A DNA stretch of 64,000 nt, taken from Fibrella forsythiae (GTDB taxonomy: Bacteria > Bacteroidota > Bacteroidia > Cytophagales > Spirosomataceae). Each line of letters opens with the position of its first letter. Position 1 is the stretch's first letter. The stretch lies in assembly GCF_017353175.1 (NCBI RefSeq), contig NZ_JAFMYW010000006.1:124001-188000 (forward strand), given 5' to 3'. This document shows, in pieces, positions 44,419-53,416 of the stretch. The translations under genes were made by a program, and so were the position numbers. The notes below the pieces were generated by a model. The model saw only the letters and a program-made list of their open reading frames with translations, was not told where the DNA came from and made no database searches.

Positions 44419-45456
44419 ATGACGCGCTCATCACTTCGGGGACGTACCCGCGACGGATTGAACTTTGCCGGAAAACTCACCCCACGGCGCATTGCCAATG
44501 CCTTGAAGGTGCTGACCAGCTTTTACGCTTCCCGCCAGTCAGGCTTACCTAATCAACGGGGGTTGCCAGTTTCCTTATCTGTTGAACCAACAACTTCGTG
44601 CAACCTGCGCTGCCCGGAATGCCCCAGTGGCCTTCGCTCATTCACGCGGCCAACGGGTATGCTGGGCGTGGACATGTTTAAACGGACCATTGATGAACTG
44701 CACGATACCCTACTCTACCTGATCTTCTATTTTCAGGGAGAACCGTACCTGCACCCAAACTTTCTGGAGTTGGTTCGATACGCCGCCGACCGGAACATAT
44801 ACACGGCCACCAGCACCAACGCGCATTACCTCACCGACGACAACGCCCGCAAGACCATCGAATCGGGCCTCGACCGCCTGATTATTTCCATTGACGGTAC
44901 ATCGCAGGACGTGTATGAACAGTACCGCGTTGGCGGAAATCTGAACAAGGTGCTGGAAGGCACCAGGAATCTGATTCGCTGGAAGAAAGAGTTAAAGTCG
45001 GCTACACCGCACGTGATCTTTCAATTCCTGGTGGTGAAGCCCAACGAACATCAGATTGCCGAAGTGCATCAGTTGGCCCGTGAGCTGGGTGTCGATGAGG
45101 TAAAACTGAAAACGGCTCAGATCTACGATTACGAACATGGTTCAGACCTCATGCCAACCATCGAAAAGTACAGCCGCTATGCCCCTAAACCAGACGGAAC
45201 CTTCGGCATTAAGAACGCGCTACTCGACCATTGCTGGCGCATGTGGCACTCCTGCGTGATGACCTGGGACGGGCGAATAGTGCCCTGCTGTTTCGATAAA
45301 GACGCTGACCATCAGCTGGGTACGTTACAGGACCATAGCTTCCGTGAGGTATGGTTCAGCGACGCGTACCGCCGTTTCCGTCAAACACTAATTCAGAGCC
45401 GGGCCGATATTGAGATGTGTAAAAATTGTACTGAGGGCGCTAAGGTGTGGGCGTAG
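44419..45456 (+). CDS. Radical SAM/SPASM domain protein
   Basis: The 345-residue enzyme has the [4Fe-4S] CX3CX2C motif at Cys61/65/68 (SCNLRCPECP) and the partial TIM barrel with FYFQGEPYLHP. A C-terminal SPASM-type region is rich in cysteine (HSCVMTWDGRIVPCCFDKDADH, MCKNCTEG) and would bind auxiliary clusters. SPASM proteins modify peptides or activate other enzymes, but no small precursor gene is adjacent. The 40 residues before the motif are basic and helical. The reaction is unknown. Confidence 0.88.
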   Translation: MTRSSLRGRTRDGLNFAGKLTPRRIANALKVLTSFYASRQSGLPNQRGLPVSLSVEPTTSCNLRCPECPSGLRSFTRPTGMLGVDMFKRTIDELHDTLLYLIFYFQGEPYLHPNFLELVRYAADRNIYTATSTNAHYLTDDNARKTIESGLDRLIISIDGTSQDVYEQYRVGGNLNKVLEGTRNLIRWKKELKSATPHVIFQFLVVKPNEHQIAEVHQLARELGVDEVKLKTAQIYDYEHGSDLMPTIEKYSRYAPKPDGTFGIKNALLDHCWRMWHSCVMTWDGRIVPCCFDKDADHQLGTLQDHSFREVWFSDAYRRFRQTLIQSRADIEMCKNCTEGAKVWA

Positions 45457-45564
45457 ACTTACAGAACGAAAGAGCAAATGAGGGCAAGAGTGAGGGCTCT
45501 GCCCGAAGACTTTGTCGATATAGTCGCTCTTTCTCGCTTTCTATCTTCCACTCTTTATTGCTTT

Positions 45565-45589
45565 GTGAAACATTTTCGTGAAACGTTTC
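45565..45589. promoter_or_regulatory. GTGAAAC direct repeats (parS-like half-sites) upstream of parA
   Basis: GTGAAAC occurs at 45565-45571 and again within CGTGAAAC at 45577-45584. The second copy is part of the perfect 10-bp palindrome GAAACGTTTC (45580-45589). CGTGAAAC is one half of the parS consensus TGTTTCACGTGAAACA; the other half is not conserved. It lies about 55 bp before the parA start. Confidence 0.3.
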
Positions 45590-45640
45590 TTGGAAAGCTA
45601 ACATGGTTCCGGCATCTTTGGGACTGCAACGAACAAACCC

Positions 45641-46426
45641 ATGGGTAAAGTTATTGCCATTGCCAACCAAAAGGGTGGCGTCGGTAAAACCACAACAACG
45701 ATTAATCTGGCTGCCAGTCTGGCCGCTTTAGAATTTAGAACGCTAATTGTCGATGCTGACCCACAGGCAAACTCCACTTCCGGGCTGGGTTATAACCCTA
45801 AGGAGATAGAGAACAGCATTTACGAATGCATGATTGAAGACGTACAGACGCGCGACGCCATCATTCAGACCGACTTCCCCAATCTTGATTTACTTCCCTC
45901 CCACATCGATCTGGTTGGGGCAGAAATTGAGATGATCAACCTGCAAAGCCGGGAAGACAAGATGAAGGACGCGCTGAATCAGATTCGTGATGACTACGAC
46001 TTCATTATCGTCGACTGTTCCCCATCGCTGGGTCTGATTACGATCAACAGCCTTACCGCTGCCGACTCGGTTATTATTCCGGTACAGTGTGAATACTTTG
46101 CGCTTGAAGGGCTCGGCAAACTGCTTAATACGATCAAAATTATTCAGTCACGCCTCAACACGGATCTGGCCATCGAAGGCATTCTGCTTACGATGTATGA
46201 CCTGCGGGTGAGGCTCTCGAACCAGGTGGTAGGTGAAGTAACCTCTCACTTCCAGCAGATGGTATTTCACACGATTATTCCCCGGAATATTCGGTTGAGT
46301 GAGTCGCCAAGCTTTGGCGTTCCCGTACTGGCGCAGGATGCCGACAGCAAAGGTGCTATAAGCTACCTGAATTTAGCGCGCGAGATTTTGGTCAAAAACG
46401 GCCTCATGCCGCAGGAAACAGTTTAA
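45641..46426 (+). CDS. parA: Chromosome partitioning ATPase ParA (Soj)
   Basis: This P-loop ATPase of the MinD/ParA group, 261 residues, works with ParB to segregate chromosome origins. The deviant Walker A motif is KGGVGKTT (residues 11-18), Walker A' is DADPQANSTSGLG, and Walker B is FIIVDCSPSLG. Its short N-terminus lacks the extra helix-turn-helix of plasmid ParA, so it is the chromosomal type. parB follows after a hairpin-filled spacer, then DUF5683, dapB and lepB, a conserved Bacteroidota order. Confidence 0.95.
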   Translation: MGKVIAIANQKGGVGKTTTTINLAASLAALEFRTLIVDADPQANSTSGLGYNPKEIENSIYECMIEDVQTRDAIIQTDFPNLDLLPSHIDLVGAEIEMINLQSREDKMKDALNQIRDDYDFIIVDCSPSLGLITINSLTAADSVIIPVQCEYFALEGLGKLLNTIKIIQSRLNTDLAIEGILLTMYDLRVRLSNQVVGEVTSHFQQMVFHTIIPRNIRLSESPSFGVPVLAQDADSKGAISYLNLAREILVKNGLMPQETV

Positions 46427-46429
46427 AGA

Positions 46430-46517
46430 GTTTTCTGTCTTCCGTCTTTTGTTGCTCTGCCAATCAACGTACCTGACGCTAGCACGGCAACGCAACAGAA
46501 GACGGAAAACAGAAAAC
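46430..46517. repeat. 32-bp imperfect inverted repeat between parA and parB
   Basis: The arms 46430-46461 and 46486-46517 pair at 28 of 32 positions, with a 24-nt loop that contains AACGTACCTG. The purine-rich right arm (GCAACAGAAGACGGAAAAC) shares a core with the repeat between the DUF819 and DUF2723 genes. It ends 19 bases before the parB ATG. Confidence 0.85.
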
Positions 46518-46535
46518 AGAAGACACTTTTTCGTA

Positions 46536-47459
46536 ATGAACACGACAAATACGAAGGCGGGTGCGCCAAAAAACAATAAAATGATGGGCCTTGGTCGGGG
46601 GCTTGGTGCCTTGTTGCAAGACAGCGACGGACGGCAGCAAACCAAGCCATCGCCCTACGAGTCGATCAGCACCATGACCGAGATTAGTCTCGATCAGATT
46701 GAAACCAACCCGTTTCAGCCCCGCACCCGATTCGACGAGGAGGCGCTGAACGAACTGGCCGACTCGATCCGCGTACAGGGAATCATTCAGCCCATCACGG
46801 TACGGCAATTGGGTAAAGACCATTACCAGCTCATCTCGGGCGAGCGCCGGTTGCAGGCATCCAAGTTGATTGGTATGCTGCACATTCCGGCCTACGTCAG
46901 GACGGCGAATGACCAGCAAATGCTGGAGATGGCCCTGATCGAAAACATTCAGCGTGAAAACCTGAACTCGATCGAGATTGCCCTCTCCTACCAGCGGCTC
47001 ATTACCGAATGCAGCCTGAAACAGGAAGAACTGGGTGAACGCGTCGGTAAAAACCGGACAACAGTCAATAACTATATCCGGCTGCTGAAATTACCGCCCG
47101 CCATTCAGGCCTCTCTGCGCGACACACGCATTTCGATGGGCCACGCCCGGGCGATCATCAACATCGAGAACCCCGAAACGCAGATCAAGCTCTTCAACAA
47201 GATCATTGAAGAAGACTGGTCGGTCCGTAAGGTTGAAGAAGCCGTGCGGAACCTTTCGATGGCTGAAGACAACGGACCGGCTCGTAAGACAACATTGCCT
47301 AAGCAGGAAATGCGTAGCCTTCAATTCAGGCTCTCCTCTATGTTTGGCAGCAAGGTGGTTATTAAAGCCGACGAGAAACACACCGGAGAAATCAAGATTC
47401 CGTTTACCTCTCAGGAAGATCTTGATCGCATTTTAAATGTCCTGAACTACTCGGCTTAA
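46536..47459 (+). CDS. parB: Chromosome partitioning protein ParB (Spo0J)
   Basis: The 307-residue CTP-dependent DNA clamp loads at parS sites. The N-terminus has the ParA-stimulating basic patch (GLGRGLGALL), the CTP-binding boxes LIETNPFQPR-like (QIETNPFQPRTRF), SGERRLQASKLIG and the ENIQREN region, then the helix-turn-helix (ELGERVGKNRTTVNNYIRLL). The C-terminal 60 residues form the dimerisation domain. The ATG giving MNTTNTKAGAPKNN was chosen because the hairpin DNA upstream has no coding character. It is the second gene of the par cluster. Confidence 0.95.
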   Translation: MNTTNTKAGAPKNNKMMGLGRGLGALLQDSDGRQQTKPSPYESISTMTEISLDQIETNPFQPRTRFDEEALNELADSIRVQGIIQPITVRQLGKDHYQLISGERRLQASKLIGMLHIPAYVRTANDQQMLEMALIENIQRENLNSIEIALSYQRLITECSLKQEELGERVGKNRTTVNNYIRLLKLPPAIQASLRDTRISMGHARAIINIENPETQIKLFNKIIEEDWSVRKVEEAVRNLSMAEDNGPARKTTLPKQEMRSLQFRLSSMFGSKVVIKADEKHTGEIKIPFTSQEDLDRILNVLNYSA

Positions 47460-47557
47460 GTTACTTTAACAACAGTACAGTGTCATTTCGACCGGCGTTT
47501 ACGTTACGAGCATGGCTACAAACGTTCGCGCCGGTCGCGTTATTACCGGGTATGTAA

Positions 47558-48358
47558 GTGAAAAACAGGTTTCATCTTTCCAGGCACATCTCTTCTGAGC
47601 GCCTCCATCGCACTGGCGGACCGGCCGGATACGTTCTCTTTCTCTGGATCAGTTTGTTGAGTGTATCCACACTGGGTACGTTACGGGCACAAACGCCCGA
47701 CACAACAAAGCAACGCCCTGTTATCAGGCCCGGCGTGCCAGCGAAAAGCGATACGCTTACGCCTGAAATGGCCAGGGACAACAACGCCATGCTGGTCGAT
47801 TCACTGGCCGTTGATGATGAGGATAGTGTGGCGACCGATACCGTTCAGTTATCAGCAAAAGTGAATGAAGAGATCAGAAAGATCGTTCCGAAGCGAGCTG
47901 CGCTGCTGTCATTAGCCTTACCGGGCCTTGGTCAGATCTATAACGGCCAGAAATGGAAAGTGCCCGTGATTTATGCTGGCTTTGGTACATTCGGCTTTTT
48001 CATTGTTGACCTAACGACCAAATACAAAGCCTTTCTGGCCGGATATACTGAAGCATATAGTAAGCCAGTAGCAGTTGGAGAAGATCCGAATCGTGTAAAA
48101 GTGGCTATAGTCTACGGTCAATCGCGTCCATTAAACTACTTAAAATCCAGCGTTGACTATTTCCGGCGCTGGCGTGATTACAACATCATCTTTACGGCGC
48201 TGTTCTGGGGTTTGAACGTGGTTGATGCCAACGTAACAGCCCACCTGAAAACGTTTGACCTGTCAGACAGTCTCACCCTGAAATACGAACCAACCGTTCT
48301 ACCCTCGCTCTCCGGACCTGTTCCGGGGATAAGGCTAACCATGAACTTTAAAAAGTAG
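47558..48358 (+). CDS. DUF5683 domain protein
   Basis: The 266-residue protein has an N-terminal signal-type helix (YVLFLWISLLSVSTLGTLRAQ), a disordered Asp/Thr-rich stretch to residue 100, and then the DUF5683 core. The core includes RAALLSLALPGLGQIYNGQKWKVPVIYAGFG and a second hydrophobic region (YNIIFTALFWGLNVVDANVTAHLK). It is a membrane protein of unknown function, conserved in position between parB and dapB across Cytophagales. The start is GTG. Its constant linkage to par genes suggests a cell-cycle or envelope role, but nothing in the sequence proves it. Confidence 0.85.
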   Translation: MKNRFHLSRHISSERLHRTGGPAGYVLFLWISLLSVSTLGTLRAQTPDTTKQRPVIRPGVPAKSDTLTPEMARDNNAMLVDSLAVDDEDSVATDTVQLSAKVNEEIRKIVPKRAALLSLALPGLGQIYNGQKWKVPVIYAGFGTFGFFIVDLTTKYKAFLAGYTEAYSKPVAVGEDPNRVKVAIVYGQSRPLNYLKSSVDYFRRWRDYNIIFTALFWGLNVVDANVTAHLKTFDLSDSLTLKYEPTVLPSLSGPVPGIRLTMNFKK

Positions 48359-48380
48359 CTTTTACTACCTTATAGTACCA

Positions 48381-49115
48381 ATGAATATTCTCTTACTCGG
48401 TTATGGCAAAATGGGCAAAGCCATCGAACAGATTGCCCTCGAACGTGGTCACCAGATTGTGGGTCGGATCGATCTGAACAACCGCGCAGACCTCGATGCC
48501 CTTGCCGATGACGCCGTAGACGCGGTAATCGAATTCAGTTCACCCGAATCGGTGGTGGATAACCTTCGTTATTGCATTCGTCGCGGCTGGGCCGTGGTTT
48601 GCGGCACTACGGGCTGGCTTGGTCAGCGGACCGAAATAGAAGCAGCAGTACGAGAGCGGGGCAGCGCCTTTTTCTACGCATCGAACTATAGCATCGGTGT
48701 CAACCTGTTTTTCAGGCTGAATAAAACGCTGGCAAAGTTCATGCACGACTACCCGAGCTACCAGGTATCGATGACCGAGGTGCACCACACTGAGAAGAAA
48801 GACGCGCCATCGGGCACCGCCATCACACTGGCCGAAGGATTGCTTGATAACCTGCCACACAAAAATCGCTGGGCGGTTTCAGAAGCCGACAAGCCTGCTG
48901 AAGGTGATACTACTGATGCGATCGTTATCGATTCGGTACGCGAAGGCAACGTACCTGGCACACACGTCGTCAGATTCGAGTCAGAGGTCGACCGGATTGA
49001 GATTTCGCACGTGGCCCATAACCGGCAGGGTTTCGCCGTTGGTGCGGTCGTTGCGGCCGAATGGCTGGCCGGGCGTCAGGGTGTTTTTGGGATGGACGAC
49101 TTACTCGGAGAATGA
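48381..49115 (+). CDS. dapB: 4-hydroxy-tetrahydrodipicolinate reductase
   Basis: This cytosolic enzyme reduces hydroxy-tetrahydrodipicolinate with NAD(P)H on the way to diaminopimelate and lysine. The N-terminal Rossmann motif is LGYGKMGKAIE, and the substrate motif EVHHTEKKDAPSGTA carries the catalytic His pair and Lys. The 244-residue length suits the shorter Bacteroidota form. It is 22 bp after the DUF5683 gene and 127 bp before lepB, all in one direction, and links peptidoglycan precursor supply with the par cluster. Confidence 0.95.
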   Translation: MNILLLGYGKMGKAIEQIALERGHQIVGRIDLNNRADLDALADDAVDAVIEFSSPESVVDNLRYCIRRGWAVVCGTTGWLGQRTEIEAAVRERGSAFFYASNYSIGVNLFFRLNKTLAKFMHDYPSYQVSMTEVHHTEKKDAPSGTAITLAEGLLDNLPHKNRWAVSEADKPAEGDTTDAIVIDSVREGNVPGTHVVRFESEVDRIEISHVAHNRQGFAVGAVVAAEWLAGRQGVFGMDDLLGE

Positions 49116-49242
49116 CCAGCAAGTCTATTGGCCGGACAGGCGGTTAGGCGTTAGCGCTAAAATCATTGTATTTTTGTACACCAAACAAGGTTCAGCGGCT
49201 GGGAACTGATTAACCAGCCAAGACCAAGAACATCAATTCCCT

Positions 49243-50409
49243 GTGTCTGAAGTCAACACGAAAACGAAGGCCGCACAACCGGTCAGAAAAAAATCAGCCA
49301 TTCGCGAGTGGTTCGATTCTGTTTTGTTTGCGGTCGTCGCCGCAACGCTCATCCGCTGGCTATTCATGGAAGCCTTCACCATTCCGACGCCCTCGATGGA
49401 GCGGAGCCTGATGGTGGGCGATTTCCTGTTCGTCAGCAAGTTTCATTATGGCACCCGCACGCCTAAAACACCCCTGCAGGTTCCGCTGACGCACCAGAAA
49501 ATATGGGGTACTGAAATTCCGTCTTACCTCGACTGGATTCAGTTACCGCAGTTTCGGTTACCGGGTTTCTCATCGGTTAAAAACGGCGACGTGGTTGTCT
49601 TCAACTTCCCACCCGAAGACCAATACCCAACCGACCTGAAAACAAACTACATCAAACGGTGCATGGGGATTGCCGGCGATGTGCTGGAGGTACGTCACGG
49701 GCAGGTTTTTGTGAATAACAAGGCTGCCGACGTTCCGCCAAAGGCACAAACATCGTATTTCATAGAAACGACGAAAGGCGATCTTGACGACACCTTTTTC
49801 CGGCAGTACGATATTGTCAATGACTACAGACCCGGTAGTGAAGCCTACAACTGGCAGCCCATTGAACAGCCCGATTCAGTAACCAAAACAACTAAAGTTG
49901 TTGGGTATAAGCTGAATACCACTGCTGAGACGATTGCCACGATCAAAACCCTCGACTGGGTCAAGAAAGTGACCGCTTATGACGAAGAGCCACCTCAAAC
50001 TCCGTCGGCCTTCTCACAACTGTATGGCGGCAATAAATTCAACTGGACCGTCGATAACTTCGGCCCGATCACCGTTCCGAAAGAAGGCGTGACCGTTCAG
50101 CTTGACGAGAAAGCGATCGCTATCTATGGCACAGTTATCAAGAAGTATGAAAGCAACGAAAACGTTGAGGTGACAGATAAGTCAATTACTATTGGCGGTA
50201 AACCTATCACGTCCTACACCTTCAAACAGGACTATTATTTCATGATGGGCGATAACCGGCATAACTCGCTGGATTCGCGCTTCTGGGGCTTCGTGCCTGC
50301 CGATCATATCGTCGGTAAAGCGGTTTTCATCTGGATGTCGATCGATCCGAATCCGGCAAATGCGGCCAACAAAATTCGCTGGAATCGACTGTTCAGCGTA
50401 GTTCATTAA
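49243..50409 (+). CDS. lepB: Signal peptidase I
   Basis: This inner-membrane serine protease cleaves signal peptides of exported proteins. One membrane helix (about residues 24-45) precedes catalytic Ser51 in PTPSMERSL; the general-base Lys138 lies in YIKRCMGIAGD. The conserved GDNRHNSLDSRFWG box is near the end. At 388 residues it is longer than the proteobacterial enzyme, because of an insertion of about 130 residues between the Lys box and the GDN box, typical of Bacteroidota. The start is GTG. The gene ends at a remarkable 40-bp inverted repeat. Confidence 0.95.
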   Translation: MSEVNTKTKAAQPVRKKSAIREWFDSVLFAVVAATLIRWLFMEAFTIPTPSMERSLMVGDFLFVSKFHYGTRTPKTPLQVPLTHQKIWGTEIPSYLDWIQLPQFRLPGFSSVKNGDVVVFNFPPEDQYPTDLKTNYIKRCMGIAGDVLEVRHGQVFVNNKAADVPPKAQTSYFIETTKGDLDDTFFRQYDIVNDYRPGSEAYNWQPIEQPDSVTKTTKVVGYKLNTTAETIATIKTLDWVKKVTAYDEEPPQTPSAFSQLYGGNKFNWTVDNFGPITVPKEGVTVQLDEKAIAIYGTVIKKYESNENVEVTDKSITIGGKPITSYTFKQDYYFMMGDNRHNSLDSRFWGFVPADHIVGKAVFIWMSIDPNPANAANKIRWNRLFSVVH

Positions 50410-50410
50410 C

Positions 50411-50513
50411 AGTCATTGCGTTTAAAAGGCCAATCGGGCGGTTTTACACGGATCTTATCAATATGATAAAATTCGTGTAAAACCGCCCGATTGGCCTTTT
50501 AAACGCAATGACT
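50411..50513. repeat. Perfect 40-bp inverted repeat between lepB and ferredoxin
   Basis: The arms 50411-50450 and 50474-50513 are exact complements of each other. The 23-bp centre contains a further TTATCA/TGATAA pair, so the hairpin could be closed almost to the tip. It separates convergent genes (lepB from the left, ferredoxin from the right) and fills the spacer from stop to stop, serving as terminator for both. It is the longest perfect stem in the window. Confidence 0.95.
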
Positions 50514-50520
50514 GCTGTTA

Positions 50521-50871
50521 TTACTCTTCTGCGTGCAACCAGGCTTTCTTGGCCAGCAACGTTTCTTCATCTTCTTCGTGTTCAGGATCGGGTACGCAGC
50601 AATCGACCGGGCAAACGGCTGCACACTGCGGCTCTTCATGGAATCCTTTACACTCCGTACACTTATCGGTAACGATGTAATAAAACTCGTTGGAAACTGG
50701 TGATTGAGGCGACTTACCGCTGACAACGGTGCCATCACCAAAATCAACGACATCGAGGGCTGTACCACCACCCCATGTCCATTCCACACCACCTTCATAG
50801 ATAGCTGTGTTGGGGCATTCTGGTTCGCAGGCACCACAGTTGATGCACTCCTCAGTAATCATAATGGCCAT
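50521..50871 (-). CDS. fdx: 2[4Fe-4S] ferredoxin
   Basis: The 116-residue electron carrier has a first cluster motif at Cys9/12/15 with Cys19-Pro ([12 protein letters not shown]), and a second with the spaced form [21 protein letters not shown]. The 8-residue insertion between the second and third Cys of this motif is the usual arrangement in the Allochromatium-type ferredoxins. A Gly-rich loop ([15 protein letters not shown]) separates the two motifs, and the tail is acidic (EHEEDEET). It is monocistronic. Its redox partners are unknown. Confidence 0.92.
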   Translation of the reverse strand: MAIMITEECINCGACEPECPNTAIYEGGVEWTWGGGTALDVVDFGDGTVVSGKSPQSPVSNEFYYIVTDKCTECKGFHEEPQCAAVCPVDCCVPDPEHEEDEETLLAKKAWLHAEE

Positions 50872-50921
50872 AATCGAATCAATTTAGCTGGCTAATAGTC
50901 CGGAGACTGATAATGAGACAA

Positions 50922-50929
50922 CAAATATA
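50922..50929 (-). promoter_or_regulatory. -7 box of the ferredoxin gene
   Basis: TATATTTG on the minus strand matches TAnnTTTG and lies 51 bp before the ferredoxin ATG. No clear TTG is found 19-21 bp upstream, so only the -7 element is claimed. Confidence 0.45.
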
Positions 50930-51044
50930 ATTATTTAAAGTTGGCGTCCGTACAGAAAATATGTTCGTTTGTTACTGTTCAGCCCAGACCATTTCTTGAT
51001 AAGGCTTGTCAGACGCGAGTACAAAACAGTAGAAACCAGCAAAA

Positions 51045-53267
51045 CTACCTGCCATCCGTTTCCTGCTCCTGCCTTTTTTTCTCCTCCTTTTCGCGCCGTT
51101 TCTGTTCACGTCGCTCCTGCCGCAGTTGTTTTCTAGTCTTAACCGTATCGGTAACTACGGGTTCGTCGGTGGGGCGGGTGGGGCGTACAGCCGGCGCTTC
51201 CTCAACGGGTTGCTGGGCAGCAGGTTTCTGGTCATCGTCTGGTTTGCCGTTTAGCAGGCGATCAAACAGATCATCCATACCGCCGCCTTCGTCTGTCTGG
51301 TCGGTGTTCAGGCTATCCGACTCGTAGTAATCCTGCGGCATTACCTGTTGGCGAAGGCTTTCGCGTAACCGCACATCATAGAAGCCATACGCGCCACTAT
51401 CAGGCTGAGTAAGACCGCGTTTGGCCATAATTCGACCAATTATTTTAAAGTAGCCCCGTACGTTACGCACCTGGAGTGAGCCATCTGGTTGAAAATGGTT
51501 CAGCGCTTTCTTGGGGCTTGGAATAACGAAAGCCAGGAAAATACTTTCCCCCAGATTGAGTTCGGCAGGTGTTTTGTCGAAATAGTAGCGGGCGGCTTCA
51601 CTAATGCCGTAAATGTTTTTCCCCCACTCGATAATGTTCAGATACACCTCGAACATCCGCTCTTTCGAGACGAGGCGTTCGTTCTCCATCAACCAAACGA
51701 TCAGGATTTCCTCGACCTTTCGCGATAATGTTTTGTTACGGTTCAGGAATACGTTCTTCACCAATTGCATTGATAACGTACTTGCCCCGCGCTTAAAGGA
51801 CCCGGCTTTGTAATTCGTGGCGATCGATACACGAAACGCCTTTTCATTAAAGCCTTTATGCGTGAAAAAATTGTAATCTTCCGAGGTGAGCACCGCATTC
51901 TTCAGATCAGGTGCAATGTAGTTGAGGGGCGTAAAGTCCGGGTTCTCTGCGCCTACCAATATATCCCGAACAGGTTTATCTTTTTCGTAAGGGGTGTAAA
52001 TGAACGGCTGGTTGATTCGGCGGAAATCGGTCCGGCCCATCTGCGTGATAGCAAAGCCGTCGGGAGTCAGACCGGAGTCAAACTTAACCGAATCGGGCAG
52101 TGCCGTGTCAAACTTAAAGATCAGGTCATACCGAAGTTTTCCCTTCACTTTCATGCCGTCGAGCGAAGCGAACAGGCCTTGAGGGAATGAATTAAACAGG
52201 GCCTGAGCGTCAAGATCGTCGGTATGAAGTTGCGCTTCTACCACCTTACCAGTGCCTGCTTCTGTATCCGGAAGGGTATATTTAAGAAACGGATGGGCAG
52301 CCACTTCGCCGAGATAAAGCGTTGAACTGCTATCGACGCCCACATAATTTTCACCTACAAACAGGTTGGCATCTACCGCCGCCCGCCGTACCAGCACATC
52401 ATTAGGTGAAAGAGCCGGGTGATTCAACCGCAGGTTACGAATTGAACCCGCTCCTTCCAGCCTGAACTCGCCGCCCGACCGATCTACGTCACGAAGTTCG
52501 GCATGAACCGTATCGGCCTGAGCTTTCAGTTTAAATCGCTGTTCCAGGTATTTGATTTCCAGTGGCTTACCCACCGCATACAGATTCACATCATACTCTT
52601 TATCAGACGGCGAGGCCGTGCCGGTGATATGCCAGATCGCTTCATTCTGGTTTAGCAGAAACGTTGAAGTCACATCGCCGTTATCAATGCGTGCTTCAGA
52701 TGCCAGCAGATTCAACTGTTTTTCGTCGTCGATAACCCGAAAATCAAAATTCCGGACATTCAGATCATCCGGAATCTTTGTCAGCAGGTTGTTGATCAGA
52801 TTCTCAGCTACGTCGGCCAAATCGGTACGGGTACGTGGCTTACTAACAGCGGTTGAATCTTTTTTCCGCTTCAGGATCGTATCCAGGTTCGTTAAGGAGT
52901 CACGCTTAACAACCTGAAGAAAACCGTTTTCAACCGACAACTCTGACAAGGCCACCGTACCAACCAGCAGCGGCCACAAGCGGACGCCTACCTGAATATG
53001 GTCTACACGAGCCAGACTGTCGCGGTTGACAGGCACTACTGAAACGTCGGTAACGGATAACGAGCTAAAGCCTGTAAATGTAGCGGAACCGATATGCACC
53101 GTCAGGTCATAATCTCGCTTTGCTTTTTTCACGGCCCGTTCAATGGCAATAGTAAGCAGACGTTCCCGCTGTGTGTAGGCGTAAACGGCTCCGGCGATGC
53201 CCAGCACCAGTAGAGTTAGCACAGTCCAGGCGGTATAGCGCAGGACATTGCGTTTGTTAATTGGCAT
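51045..53267 (-). CDS. AsmA-like domain fused to a GT51 peptidoglycan glycosyltransferase
   Basis: The 740-residue protein has one N-terminal membrane helix (residues 10-31). Residues 35-390 form a beta-rich AsmA/DUF748-like region (DLTVHIGSATFTGFSSLSVTDVSVVPV). A GT51 transglycosylase domain follows at about 430-620. The catalytic Glu is in LTSEDYNFFTHKGF, followed by RGASTLSMQLVKNVFLNRNKTLSRKVEE and EVYLNIIEWGKNIYGISEAARYYF. The C-terminal 90 residues are low-complexity, with a Lys/Arg/Glu tail. No transpeptidase domain is present, so this is a monofunctional lipid II polymerase like MtgA but with a large extra periplasmic module, which may position it in the envelope. Confidence 0.87.
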   Translation of the reverse strand: MPINKRNVLRYTAWTVLTLLVLGIAGAVYAYTQRERLLTIAIERAVKKAKRDYDLTVHIGSATFTGFSSLSVTDVSVVPVNRDSLARVDHIQVGVRLWPLLVGTVALSELSVENGFLQVVKRDSLTNLDTILKRKKDSTAVSKPRTRTDLADVAENLINNLLTKIPDDLNVRNFDFRVIDDEKQLNLLASEARIDNGDVTSTFLLNQNEAIWHITGTASPSDKEYDVNLYAVGKPLEIKYLEQRFKLKAQADTVHAELRDVDRSGGEFRLEGAGSIRNLRLNHPALSPNDVLVRRAAVDANLFVGENYVGVDSSSTLYLGEVAAHPFLKYTLPDTEAGTGKVVEAQLHTDDLDAQALFNSFPQGLFASLDGMKVKGKLRYDLIFKFDTALPDSVKFDSGLTPDGFAITQMGRTDFRRINQPFIYTPYEKDKPVRDILVGAENPDFTPLNYIAPDLKNAVLTSEDYNFFTHKGFNEKAFRVSIATNYKAGSFKRGASTLSMQLVKNVFLNRNKTLSRKVEEILIVWLMENERLVSKERMFEVYLNIIEWGKNIYGISEAARYYFDKTPAELNLGESIFLAFVIPSPKKALNHFQPDGSLQVRNVRGYFKIIGRIMAKRGLTQPDSGAYGFYDVRLRESLRQQVMPQDYYESDSLNTDQTDEGGGMDDLFDRLLNGKPDDDQKPAAQQPVEEAPAVRPTRPTDEPVVTDTVKTRKQLRQERREQKRREKEEKKRQEQETDGR

Positions 53268-53358
53268 TTCGTTGCGAATAGTGCCGCAAAAGTACGGATT
53301 TCATCAGGTGAACGCTACCCACCCCGTCGGCATTGTTGTCTGAATAGTGTGTAAACAA

Positions 53359-53388
53359 CAGAACGGGTAGCGTGTGCCACCCGTTCTG
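53359..53388 (-). terminator. Terminator between the beta-barrel gene and the GT51 fusion
   Basis: A perfect 10-bp stem CAGAACGGGT/ACCCGTTCTG with a 10-nt loop is followed on the minus strand by TTGTTTAC. It lies about 30 bp past the stop of the beta-barrel gene and 90 bp before the next start. Confidence 0.7.
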
Positions 53389-53416
53389 AGCTACAAATCT
53401 ATCGTGCCTTACTTAT

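Noticed and set aside
45462-45545. Possible inverted repeat between the radical SAM gene and parA
   Set aside because: Only short segments pair (AAAGAGC/GCTCTTT and a weak second match); too degenerate to count with the other spacer repeats.
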